A stretch of 64,000 bases of DNA from Tritrichomonas musculus (taxonomy: Eukaryota; Parabasalia; Tritrichomonadida; Tritrichomonadidae): positions 186,001 to 250,000 of the forward strand of contig JAPFFF010000012.1 of the NCBI GenBank assembly GCA_039105265.1, read 5' to 3'. The position numbers were made by a program, and so were the translations under genes. The notes beneath the pieces were generated by a model. The model had not been told where the DNA came from. It did no database searches and saw only the letters and a program-made list of their open reading frames with translations. This document shows positions 41,283-51,734 of this stretch, piece by piece; position 1 is the first letter of the stretch, and every line of letters begins with the position of its first letter.

Positions 41283-42806
41283 TTAGAAAATGCTTATAAG
41301 ATCATCTGATTCATTAGGCTTGTCCTTGGATTCAATATTATCTTGATCGCTAAGCTTCCCTGAAAGTGAGTTGGCGGTCAAGGTAGAACTAATATCTATA
41401 TTAAGAATAGGAGGAGTAAAAGGTGTAGATTTCGGTGGTGACAAAATGTTGTTATTATTAAATGAAGGATTTTGTATTTGATTCTGACTTTTAATTGAAC
41501 TATTATGATTACTATTTGAAGTAATATCATTATCTATATTAATATGATTTTTATTTGTATTTAAATCAATATTATTTATTTCATTATTATTTGGAATTTG
41601 ATTCGGATTATTATTAATAGAATTAGAATTCTTGCTAGACTTGTTATTGTTACCACTATTGCCGCCTTTTTTCTTATGTCTATGAAGAACTGGCATTGAA
41701 GATTGTTGCATTTTATAAAAAAGGTCGTCATCGTCATCGCTATTAATATCAATTATTTTATTCTTTAAATTATTCTCTATATTATTTTCGTTGTTGACGT
41801 CATTGTGATTTGGTATAACAGTTCGATCGGAGCAGGCATGTTTCAAATGAATATTATCTTGATCATCGCTTTGAAGATTGGTATTACTTTCACTATTTGT
41901 GTTTTTGCTGTAACTAATATTGAAACGCTTTACTTTTCGATTCTTTTTTGTGTCATTTGCAGAATTTTTATCTTTATTAACTTTTTGCTGGTTTTCTTTT
42001 TTCTTTTCTTTTTCTTTTTCATTTTCCTCGCATGAAGAATTTTCACTTTGTGATACTTCACTGTGACTTGATAATGTAATATGAAACCTGCCAGAGTCGA
42101 ATTCTCGGGTAACAGAATTGTATTTGGGTTTCATTGTTTGGAAACTTCTTCTTCTTAAGGATGGAGGGCAATCTGTAGATGGTCCGCCAGAACTCTTGTA
42201 TTCTGCTCGATTAATGTACCTTTTGCCATCAAATTTTTTACCCTTTGATGTCATAATACGATTTGAACCAAAGTTATCATTTTTGATGCTTCCGCTACTA
42301 CAACTAATATTTGTACTGTTATTAAAGCGATAAGAATTAAATGAGTGATGTGGAGACTGGTCTTTAGAGTTTTTTTGTTTGAATTTTTTTGAATCTATTG
42401 GTGACAATGAATGATTCTCAGAAAGAAATGAGTGAGAAGAGGAGAGCTGATTTCGATCTGGAAGCGTTAAAGTCGATAGAGGAACTCTAGTTGGACTTTC
42501 ATGATAATGTGTATCGAAGTTATAAAATGTGTTATTGTTATTGCTAATTGCTTTCAACTTTTCAGAGTCTCCAGATAGCAGTTTAGTTTCTTTTGATGCA
42601 ACTGGAGATAAGTATGGTGATTCGTTGGATAATTTATTTGATTGTTCGGGTGAGTTGTCTGATAAAAATTTTAAATCGGAATTGGGGCTTAGGTTTTTAA
42701 CATTATCTCCAAGCCCAATATTTTCGAAGTCGCTTGGATTTGAGAGAGGATCAAATAAGGCAATTTGTTCAAGGTATTTTTCATGGTTACTTTTCGAATC
42801 ATCCAT
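41283..42806 (-). CDS. Ser/Asn-rich low-complexity protein, function unknown
   Basis: 507 residues. Residues 1-170 are Ser/Pro/Asn-rich with many SP and SPI/SPV sites (possible kinase targets). A conserved-looking central part at about 180-250 contains RYINRAEYKSSGGPSTDCPP and a KPKYNSVTREFDSGRFHITL strand. A Glu/Lys run follows, and the C-terminal third (about 380-480) is an Asn-dominated tract. No domain recognised; it is probably intrinsically disordered. A poly-A/T tract just upstream of the ATG is the only notable 5' feature. Confidence 0.75.
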   Translation of the reverse strand: MDDSKSNHEKYLEQIALFDPLSNPSDFENIGLGDNVKNLSPNSDLKFLSDNSPEQSNKLSNESPYLSPVASKETKLLSGDSEKLKAISNNNNTFYNFDTHYHESPTRVPLSTLTLPDRNQLSSSHSFLSENHSLSPIDSKKFKQKNSKDQSPHHSFNSYRFNNSTNISCSSGSIKNDNFGSNRIMTSKGKKFDGKRYINRAEYKSSGGPSTDCPPSLRRRSFQTMKPKYNSVTREFDSGRFHITLSSHSEVSQSENSSCEENEKEKEKKKENQQKVNKDKNSANDTKKNRKVKRFNISYSKNTNSESNTNLQSDDQDNIHLKHACSDRTVIPNHNDVNNENNIENNLKNKIIDINSDDDDDLFYKMQQSSMPVLHRHKKKGGNSGNNNKSSKNSNSINNNPNQIPNNNEINNIDLNTNKNHINIDNDITSNSNHNSSIKSQNQIQNPSFNNNNILSPPKSTPFTPPILNIDISSTLTANSLSGKLSDQDNIESKDKPNESDDLISIF

Positions 42807-43973
42807 TTTGATAATTAGGGTAAAAAAAAAAAACTGAATATATCTTTGAATTTCAATAGTATTGAAAACCCATCAATTAAATAAAAATTATTTATAAGAA
42901 AAAAATAAATTATATTGTAAATTGGTAGTTTTATTTAAAATCAAATTTTTAGCCCATGATGTAATTTCATAAAAAAAATTATATTATAAAAAAAATATTT
43001 CAAAAAGTTGGTTATGTAATAAAATTTATACTGAAAAAGTTGATATGTTGATTTAAATTATGAGAGGAAGTTGGAAAATGAAGAATTTTTGAGAAAAAAA
43101 AAACTTCAAAAAAAAATGGCTTGTAAAATTAAAATTATGATTAATATGAATGATTTCTTTAATAAAAAAAATCTGTGAGATGGGGATTTTTATGAGAAAA
43201 AATTTGCCAATTTACTTATCATTATATGCAAAAAAATGTACCTAAATTATGCACAGAAACAGATACAATTTTTTTGTTTTTTATAAATGAATTTGAATGT
43301 TATTTGAGAATTCATATCCATTTTTATTAATTTATGAATCTTCATTAAAAACTCAATATATATATATATATATCCTTCCATCGAATATATATTTTAATAA
43401 TTACTAATATAATATTAAAACTGATCTCAATAACAAGACAGAGATTCTAAAACTTTCAAAATGAGATTCTATCAATATTTTCAATGCATTCAATTTTTTT
43501 TTATTCTTTGCTGAGTGCACGGTAATTAAAAATCATATTTTCATTTTTAAACGGATACTATAATTTAACTTTTATTATAATATTTATAAATCTAAAATAA
43601 TTACATAATTTCCTTTTAATTTTGGAGATATTCATGCTTAATTCATATTTAAATAAAAGATGGTTTTTCCACTTTTTGATAAAACAAATTTTTTCGTAAA
43701 AATAAAAATATTTACAATAAAATATTAGTAAAATTTAAATTTATTTTTTATTTAAAATAATTAGCCACAATATTTATTTTGCTTAAAGTTTAAAAACAAT
43801 CATGCAACTTCAATTTTCAAGGTACCAATCTAGTACGTTATAAATTGAAAGAAAGTACGTTATAAAATTGAGATACCTTACTATGTTGAAAAAATTTGAT
43901 TTTGAATGTGTGTCAAACATAAAAATCTGAAATTGATATAAAATTTAATCATTAATATCATTTTTTATATAAC
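42807..43973. other. Gene-free AT-rich region
   Basis: Over 1.1 kb of A/T-rich DNA with an (AT)n tract near 43356-43372 and a short duplicated motif AAGTACGTTATAAA around 43832-43870. No gene recognised. Confidence 0.5.
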
Positions 43974-44159
43974 ATGTCCTTTAATTCAAATAAAGTATCG
44001 AAAAATTTTGAGTTTTCCAAACGTTCCAGATTTGATCAAGTAAGGAATAGTTGGAAGATATTTGCAGAAAATGAATAATATAATATTGATGAATATATAT
44101 GGACATATAAAATAAACAAATGCCTCAATGATGATGATTGTACCGTTATTTTTTCTTAA
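43974..44159 (+). pseudogene. Short broken ORF, unknown
   Basis: An ATG-initiated frame (MSFNSNKVSKNFEFSKRSRF and onward) runs 62 codons with a single in-frame stop after residue 34. It then continues with coding-like composition (IDEYIWTYKINKCLNDDDCT). Too short to classify. It may be the N-terminus of a dead gene or transposase. Confidence 0.3.
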
Positions 44160-44439
44160 GATATCTCGAAAAACATCAAAATAATGGAAATATAGATATA
44201 ACCTATGTTATATATAAAGGATATATTTATGAATTAAAAAGGCATGCATTTGTCTACAAACTCTGTAATTTAAAAATTAGACCTGTAATTAAAAAAAAAG
44301 CAATATAAGATTATTTAATGGAAATGAAAGATGATAAAGTTAAATTAAAGAACAGAAAAATTCAAGCAAAGTAAAAGTATCTTCATTTTCCTCGAGATCA
44401 TTTTTAATGGATTTTTTTACAAAAGATTGCAATACATCA

Positions 44440-46065
44440 GAAAAATCAAATAAAGAATAAAATAAAAAGATGAATGCTTTAGCAATACCCTTGTTTCATG
44501 GCCAGGGAAAGATATGATCCATTCAAAGCAATTTTCTTGTTGTAATTTAAGTTCTGGGCGAAATTTTATTTTTTTCATCATTGTAATCTCCTTCTTGTGA
44601 TGATTTATTTTTTGCATATTGCTTCTTTCGATGTTTATTTTTTTCTTCTCGATATGCCGAAGTTCTTTTTTGTAGAATTTCATTTTCCCGCTCTGTTTCA
44701 AATCTGATGATTTATTCCATTGATTCGTTAGGTATATATTTGTCTAATTCTAATTCACAGAGTAATGATGGAAAAAAAAAATGAAAATCATTACACATCC
44801 AACAAGCAATTAGTGTTCGAACAGAGTATGAATTTGTAAAATTAAGTCTTTTAGGTGCTAGCATGCCAATTAAATTATTCAATGACTCATTGCATTGAGT
44901 TGTGTTCTTGAATTCGCAATTTTTTATAAATGTTTCTGTCCTATTGAAAAAGTTGACCATTTTTTTAAAAATCTCTCAATTTTTTTTTTCCTAATTCCCA
45001 ATCTTTATGGGATTCGGTAAGTCGACCATGTGCAGTATATTCATGATGGCCGATCATGTGGTATGGAGAATTTGTCCACATAAGACCTCTTAACTCTGTA
45101 TCATCAATATTATTAATTAAATAAACGGCCCATGATACAATTCTTGATCAGTTTCCATTTAAAATTTCAGTGAAAACATTGTTATAATCTAGATTATCGG
45201 TAACTTTTTCAATTCTTATATTAAGAGATTTTAGGCCGTGGCGTGGATCGAACAAACGTTGTGTTTTAATACCGGATTTTTGTGCTTGTGAAAATGTTTT
45301 ATTGTCATTGTCAGTAATAATAGATACGAAAGCATTTGGTCCCCACTTTTCTTCTGTATCATCATAAAAAGATCGAGCACCTTTAGACTCAAATAAGGTA
45401 GAAGAGACACCCTCTTCTTCTTTATTTATATTTTTTATACATAAAACTTGATTCTTCCATCAATGTTACTGAACAATTATATGCTTTTCCACTGAATCAT
45501 ATCTTCCGTCGACCGAAAAATGAACATTCTTCTCTTCAAATGAAGTATCAGCCATTTTTTGAAGGCGAGTTGATACATTATCTTCAATTTTAGGTATAAA
45601 TTCTCGTTGGTGGCGATAAAATGTTGATTCTGAAGGAAAAGAATTTCCCTGGACTGCTGCTCCGGGTCTCGCTCTTTTGAAATTAGTCCCTGTGATATCT
45701 TTTACAATTCCACATATTAATTGATCGATAATACTAAAAAAAAATACAAATAAAAATCGATTTTTTTTGTATAACCATATTTATTAATGATTATTATTAT
45801 GAGTATTTGCCTAAATAAGTCATTTTCCCCACTTTTTTCAGTGGGAGGCCCCCCTTAAAAGGCAACCCAGGTTGAATGCTAACATATGCAATCCAATTAG
45901 GTGGAATGTAATCAGTTGAAAATGCAATGGATTTTTTTGATATTTCAGTAAGAACATTAGTCAATTTTGCTTTATTTGACAAGGATTCGGTTGCATGGCA
46001 ATATTTTGATATTGTCCCATTGTCTAATTGTGGCGGTGTAAAATGATTTTTTTGGACATCCTCAT
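44440..46065 (-). pseudogene. Relic transposase, Kolobok/Mutator-like DDE family
   Basis: Minus-strand coding fragments follow one another in protein order but in changing frames. They comprise an N-terminal segment (KAKLTNVLTEISKKSIAFST, 45797-46060); a segment with HFSVDGRYDS (near 45510); one with FVSIITDNDNKT (near 45310); one with SPYHMIGHHEYTAHGRL (near 45030); and one with NTTQCNESLNNLIGMLAPKR (44712-44960), before a charged tail (44417-44701). The spaced acidic residues (DGR, TDND, NESLN) resemble the DDE cores of Kolobok and Mutator-like transposases. Several frameshifts and stops make it inactive. No terminal repeats were located. The family is given as probable only. Confidence 0.55.
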
Positions 46066-46139
46066 CTTTGTTTGAAGTAGAGAAAAGTTGAATGCCATTA
46101 AGATTATTACTTTATTAAAAAAGTTGTTGTTTACTTCCA

Positions 46140-46518
46140 AAAGGATAATTATTGACATTTACTGGAGCTGGCATTGACAGGGTATTGATGTAGCTTTGAC
46201 CTAGCTGCAGTTTATTTTTATAATGAATCTACCAGGCTTCTCAACTTGCTTTTAATGATACCAAATAACCTTCTGTCGAGCGGTTGATATATTTCCGTTC
46301 CATTTGTAAGAACTTAGATTAATGTGATGCCTAGTACACGTGCTGCTTCTTTATCATATTTAGTGCGATGAGTTGGATAAACATCTAGTAGGAGTATGCA
46401 TGTTTTTCCTTTGTTATATATATGAATATAATTCAAATATCTAATTATGATGCTTTCTTTCATCCAGCCTTGCTTATTCATTGTTGGCCAGATTTCTGCT
46501 TTGTTCCCACTTTTTATT
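46140..46518 (-). pseudogene. Relic DDE_1-type transposase fragment
   Basis: A minus-strand frame reads AGWMKESIIIRYLNYIHIYN, then CILLLDVYPTHRTKYDKEAA and, after a stop, YQPLDRRLFGIIKSKLR. LLLD...H followed by QPLDRRLFG is typical of DDE_1 (pogo/Tigger/CENP-B-like) transposases. Only this part of the catalytic domain survives. It abuts the mariner relic, which suggests one truncated the other. It differs in sequence from the second DDE_1 relic at 54505-55706. Confidence 0.65.
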
Positions 46519-47921
46519 AACCCAAGACGAAAGTTGGTTTTATTTGATTAACCAAAGAAATTTAATGTGGCTAGAGGCAGGTCAACCTCTGCCGATAAAA
46601 GTGAAACAAACAATTGGCTCTAAAAAAGCCATGATTTCAGCAATTTGGGGTAGAAAAGGAATAGTATCAATCACAATGCTTCCACCTGGTGAAAAATTCA
46701 ACAAACAATTTTGTTCTGAAAATGTGTTTGGCAATCTTGCTCAAAATTTAAATACTTAAGGTTATGTTCACCAAATCATAGATCCATCTTGAAAATGCTA
46801 GACCACATTTGTCATTTGAAAAATATCAAGAATTAGGACTGAAGAGATTAGAACTCCCCCGTACTCCCCTGATCTTGCTCCTTCCGACTTTTTTTATGGA
46901 GAAATCTCAAAAAACTGCTGGAAGGTCAAATGCTTAATGATGAAAACGAACTTTTTGAAAAGTTCAAAGAATTGTTAAGTGAAATACAGGGATGGTAAAA
47001 GAGTAACTCGAGTAAACTCGGGTAAATAAACGGTTTCTACTCGAAATTTACTCGGGAAAATGTTCGAGTAAACCGTCTACTCGAGAGTAAATTTTTTTAA
47101 TTCACATTTCATCATTTTCGAGTATTTTCTGTCAATTACTCTGAGTAAAATTGATTATTTAATAATAAAGTATTTTTGTATAAAATAAAAAGCTTATTTA
47201 TCTTATTTAAAATATTTTTATTTCTTATCTACTTTTGGTTATTTAAATAAATCAAAATAATTTATGTTCAAATGTAAATATATATGTTTTAATGAAATTT
47301 TGTGTTATATACATTCATTTTATTCATAAATTTAATAAACCAAAGTAAAGTTTGTAAAAAGATTGCTAAGCAATCATTGCTTTAATTCAATTTGGAATAA
47401 AATTTATTGTAATTAAGAATACCATCAATAAGTAATTAAAATCTTATTTTTTTTTTTTTTTGTATTTATCATTTGTATAGTAATAAATAAAAAAGCTTTT
47501 GAAATGTATTTTTTGCGCCAAAACAAATGATAATTATCATTTTGAGTAATATGAAAAAAAATCTTTCGGTAACATCTATTATTTTTTAATATTATATTTA
47601 AGTCCTAATTTTTTATTATAAATCTTATATTCAACGTTGAATAAAAAAATTTTTACGAGAAAATGCTCAATTATTTAAAGAAATATTAATAACTTGCAGT
47701 GAAGGTGAAAATATATCAATAATTTCGCTAATCGTGTGTCTCATAGAAAAATATTCTAGTTTTGATTTTTTACAGGATTTAAATGATTACTGCAAACAAA
47801 GAAAAAGAGATAATGAATAATTCTTACATGAGGAAAAAAAAGAGTAGTAATTTAAATAATGAATAAAATAAATTAATAAACATATATTTTCACTTTAAAG
47901 AATATTCTAAAAACTATTTTT

Positions 47922-47956
<35 letters not shown>

Positions 47957-48242
47957 AGTCGAACCAGTGATTACGAGTAAACTCGAGTAAATAAGTTATA
48001 ATTGAATAGCATGAGTAAAGACGAGTAAAAATAAATTTAAAAACGGTTTTTTTACTCGAGTTTACTCGAGTAATATAGAGTACGAGGCTTACTCGAGTAA
48101 GAAAAATTTTCGAGTAGCCTTTCTTTACTCGTACTCGATTTCCATCCCTGGTGAAATATCAAAAAACTTTTTAAAAGTTTTCGATGAATGGATTCATAGA
48201 CTCTTCAAAGTAATTGAAAGAGAAGGTGATTATATTTATTAA
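46519..48242 (+). pseudogene. Mariner transposase relic, interrupted by a hAT-like element
   Basis: It starts within the catalytic domain (QDESWFYLINQRNLMWLEAG); the N-terminus is absent. The domain runs to a stop at about 46757. In a shifted frame it continues with the mariner motif YSPDLAPSDFFYG (about 46865-46905) and the region up to 46986. After the inserted element, the C-terminus resumes at 48153 with FLKVFDEWIHRLFKVIERE and ends GDYIY at 48242. The D in QDESW and the D of LAPSDF are catalytic positions of the DD(34)D triad. It is an old, truncated and frameshifted copy. Confidence 0.85.
46987..48150. mobile_element. Non-autonomous hAT-like element in the mariner relic
   Basis: The 1164-bp element begins CAGGGATGG and ends CCATCCCTG. 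GTGAAATA is duplicated on both sides (46979-46986 and 48151-48158). CAGGG termini with an 8-bp target duplication are the hAT signature. Both subterminal regions (about 47000-47090 and 47965-48140) are packed with CTCGAGTAAA-type motifs in both orientations, as expected for hAT transposase binding sites. The interior is AT-rich with a long A run (about 47925-47953). No transposase is recognisable. An unexplained open stretch of about 60 codons lies near 47642-47820. Confidence 0.88.
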
Positions 48243-48261
48243 TAAATAATAAGTTTTTTAA

Positions 48262-48335
48262 AACCTTGCATTTTTGCAAGGAATGTGATATAAAAAACCT
48301 TGCAAATTTGCAAGGGGCTAATTTTCTCCTCATCC
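48262..48335. repeat. Direct repeat left of the MULE relic
   Basis: About 74 bp containing CCTTGCATTTTTGCAAGG and the perfect palindrome CCTTGCAAATTTGCAAGG, followed by GGGGCTAATTTTCTCC. It is repeated in the same orientation at 49755-49830. Confidence 0.8.
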
Positions 48336-48425
48336 TATTTTTTTTTTACAAAATTCCTTTTTTCATTTGAATTTCGCCATTTCTTAGATTTTAAAAGCAT
48401 ATTTATATCATATGATTAACAGTAA

Positions 48426-49610
48426 TCAATTTATGTGGGCAGATTTTAAAATTTTAAAAAACTGTCTTAACATTTCATATGCTGAATTTCCATTTTTTTT
48501 CATAAGATTATTTAAAATTTCTATTCTCTGAGATGAAACAATTCCCCTTTTGTGTGTTTGAAATGTTGGCGAAAAATTGTGTGCAACAGTGCATAAGTAT
48601 TCAAAACCTTTAAGTTCAGAATTAATGTGTGATTCTTCTTTAATCCATTGATCAGAAAAAAAATCGTAAGAGATTTCTCCCTTCATAAACTGTTGAAAAT
48701 ATCACCGCAATTGTTCTGATGGTTTAAATTGAAATTTTTTCAAAAAGTTTTGTTTAAAATGATAAAAACAAAATATAAAATTTAAATTTTTAAAACATTC
48801 GTTAGCTGCTTTTCTTATACAACGCGCCATGTCAGCAATTATTGTAATAGATTCTTTCCCTATCACTTTTGAAATGAATTGAAAAAGTATTGAATATCCT
48901 TTCGTATCTTCAGTTCCTCTGATAACCAAACCTATAGTCTGCGTATTTGATTCTCCATCTACAACAACACATGATATAAACCTCAAATTTTCTGCAGAAA
49001 AAGTAGCATCAACTAATAATGGATTGTAATAATATTTTATTAAATTTTCAAACTAAGGCAGGAATAAAATAATTGAAGCAAGCATGCCATCTACAAATTC
49101 CATGTCAAATTTCCAATTATGTATAGAAACCTAATTTTTGCAAAATTCAATTAATTGAGATAAAATTGATGACGCTCCTTTGAAAAAGCGTTTTTCAGCG
49201 AGTTTTTTGATGTATTTTAATTCTGATGTAGTAAAATTTTGATTATTAAAGCATTGTATAGTATTTTTTATTTCATTTAAACTTGGAGAACCTTTTTCAA
49301 ACAAAAGTGAAATTTGTTTTGAAAGATATTTAGGATCTTTTGTTTGGTCCACGTTTGCGATTGAATTTGGCAGTTATCCTGGTGTTCTAAACAAGTTCCT
49401 TTATTAACTAAATAAAATCCATCTTTACTTTTGTTTGAAACTCTTCGATTGTATGTTATTTGAAATTTGCAATTTGGTTCACAACAAAATATTTTGAAGT
49501 AAGTGCCACTATTACGACATTTTGTTTTTATACATTCATTTCCTGCGATTTTCATGCATTGCAATTTCATTTCTTCCTGATTCTCGAAGTAACACGGTAA
49601 ATTCATAATT
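48426..49610 (-). pseudogene. MULE (Mutator-like) transposase relic
   Basis: Read on the minus strand, it begins near 49610 with a Cys/His-rich module (C-x4-C...FCCEPNCKFQITYN...CLEHQDNC), like the FAR1/FLYWCH N-terminal DNA-binding domain of MULEs. A helical linker follows (49131-49352). The MULE catalytic core comes next, with LLVDATF, SNTQTIGLVIRGTEDTKGYS, ITIIADMARC and FCFYHFKQN (48702-49040). The C-terminal part carries SSQRIEILNNLM (48426-48686). Catalytic Asp residues lie in VDATF and IADMA, and a candidate Glu in QRIE. Frame changes and stops between the pieces show it is dead, and no SWIM finger follows. Direct repeats rather than inverted ones flank it. Confidence 0.8.
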
Positions 49611-49754
49611 AAAAAAAAGTATGACATGTGATATGAAATGTTTATTTTTATTTTTTTGATAAAAAATTGAATGGAAAAGCATTTTTTCCTTGCATTTTTG
49701 AAAATTTTGTGATATGAAAAATTCATAAAAAAAATAAAGAATTGTGATATAAAA

Positions 49755-49830
49755 AACCTTGCATTTTTTGCAAGGATTTTGATATAAAATAACCTTGCAA
49801 ATTTGCAAGGGGCTAATTTTCTCCTCATCC
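49755..49830. repeat. Direct repeat right of the MULE relic
   Basis: The second copy of the CCTTGCA/TGCAAGG palindrome unit. It is preceded by an extra TGTGATATAAAAAACC, so the unit itself seems to be a short tandem of GTGATATAAAA plus palindrome. Confidence 0.8.
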
Positions 49831-50417
49831 AAAAAAATAAATCTTGAAATGAAAAATAAGTAAGACTGAGAAAAACATAAACTTTGTAAGTAAAACCTAA
49901 TTATAAATGTTATTACAATTGAATTTAAAAGAAATCAAGTATGAAATGAATTTGAATTCAATTATGAAAATAAGAAATGTAAAGTTTTAACAAACTGTAC
50001 CCTTTTCCCTCGTAATTTGGCACAAAACTTTTTGTTTGATATTTAAAAAGATATACAATATAAGTGATAAAAAAGTGGCAATGATTGAATACTTATTTGT
50101 CCGTGGTCCAACATTTAATATTGAACAAGCACTATAAGATCTATTATATACGCACCAATTATACGTATAAAAAGAAATTTACATTAATTTAAATTAATTT
50201 TTCTAAAGCACATGAAGAAATGATGGCAATTTTATGAACATTTTAAATATTTTCAAACATTTACAAAAAAGATGTATCTTATGGTATTTTTATTCAAAGA
50301 TTACAAAAACAAACTTTACAATTATTGCAAAAATAGAAAGCATGGTTTAGTTTTTCTCAATCAAATTCAAGAAAATAGATTTCAGTAATCACTTTATTTC
50401 ACAGAAATAATATTCAT

Positions 50418-51513
50418 TAGAGTACGCCGAAATAGCGTTTTCTTTTTTGAAAAAATTAACAAAGTCAAAAAAGCGCCATATTTTCGGTATACTATTCTTT
50501 TTGTATTTTTAATAACATTTCCAAATTAAAACTTTGTTTTTGTTGAAAAATTGGTGTTTTTTGAATATTATCATATATTTTACAATAACTAACTTTTTTT
50601 CAGAAAAAGTGGAGAATTACATAAAACATGATATTTTCGATAAAAAATATTTTTAAAAAAATCAAGTTTCTTCTTTTTTTAGTATTTGAGTTTATTTTGT
50701 TAGTAATATTTTTCTAAAAAAAATAAGTTTTACAAATTTAATAATCCAATGAGGCAAACGATTTTTGTTTCTTTAGAAAAATAAATTTTCCTATTAATCA
50801 AACCAATACAGATTAATGATTTTTATGAACAATAGGCCAAAAAATTACAGGTTGGAAGTTATATTAGTTAGTTGAGGTAGCATATGATAAAAAAATTGGG
50901 GAAAAAAAGAAAATAGATTTCCCGTTCTTGAATAATTCAATGAATTCAATTATATAAAGTTTATAATTTATTTGATATATATTTTTAAAAATCATTTTGT
51001 TAAAGCAGAATATTGATCATTCCGAAATTAAAATGATATGTTTAAAAAATTAATGACCAATCATAAATATATTCAAAATAAACACAATATTTATTGTAAA
51101 TTACATTCTTTGGTATTTTAAGTAAATAAGAATAAGAATAAGATCATTATGAGCTGAAATTATTTGACTTTTCATTCAATACTGAATTAAATAAATAAAA
51201 TCGAATTTCATATAAAAAACTTGGAAAAACTAATTTTTCTAAATCACAAACATTTATTGAAAAAAATAGTTTTTTTTGAAAAACAAATTTTTCTGAAAAA
51301 AAATTTTTTTTGAATAAAAACAATTTCCTATCGAATTTTTTGATTATTTAGAAAAACTCACTTTAAACAAAAAGGAAGAGTTATTTCATACAGTTTTATT
51401 TTTCTTTATTTAACAAGTTTGAATATAAAAAACTTATTTTCTTCGGAATAACTTATGCTTTTTCATTATTGATACTTTTTTCAAATAACAATTCACTATT
51501 TCGGCGTACTCTA
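50418..51513. mobile_element. Non-coding TIR element, TA-flanked
   Basis: It is bounded by TAGAGTACGCCGAAATAG at the left and its exact inverse CTATTTCGGCGTACTCTA at the right, an 18-bp perfect TIR including the TA. The interior is A/T-rich with repeated TTTTTCTGAAAAA-like runs and no coding capacity. It is a MITE-like element nested in the 50000-54346 element. Confidence 0.8.
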
Positions 51514-51734
51514 TTGAAAAAAAAATATTAAGATAAACAGTTTAGATAAGGATTTTTTGAATTACTGCTGATTTTCAAATTTGAGTTCTTTTTCTGCCCA
51601 TTTCTCAATTTCTGCCCTTTTTTCAAATTAACTTATGTGCATATTTTTTATTTAATTTAAAAAGGGCAGAAATTTTGTTTTTTACTAATCATTTTTTCAC
51701 TATTCAGAAATTTGTCTTAAAATTCGAGGAATTA

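Noticed and set aside
47642-47820. About 60 open codons inside the hAT-like element at 46987-48150
   Set aside because: Composition is slightly protein-like, but there is no ATG-anchored gene, domain or second fragment to support it.
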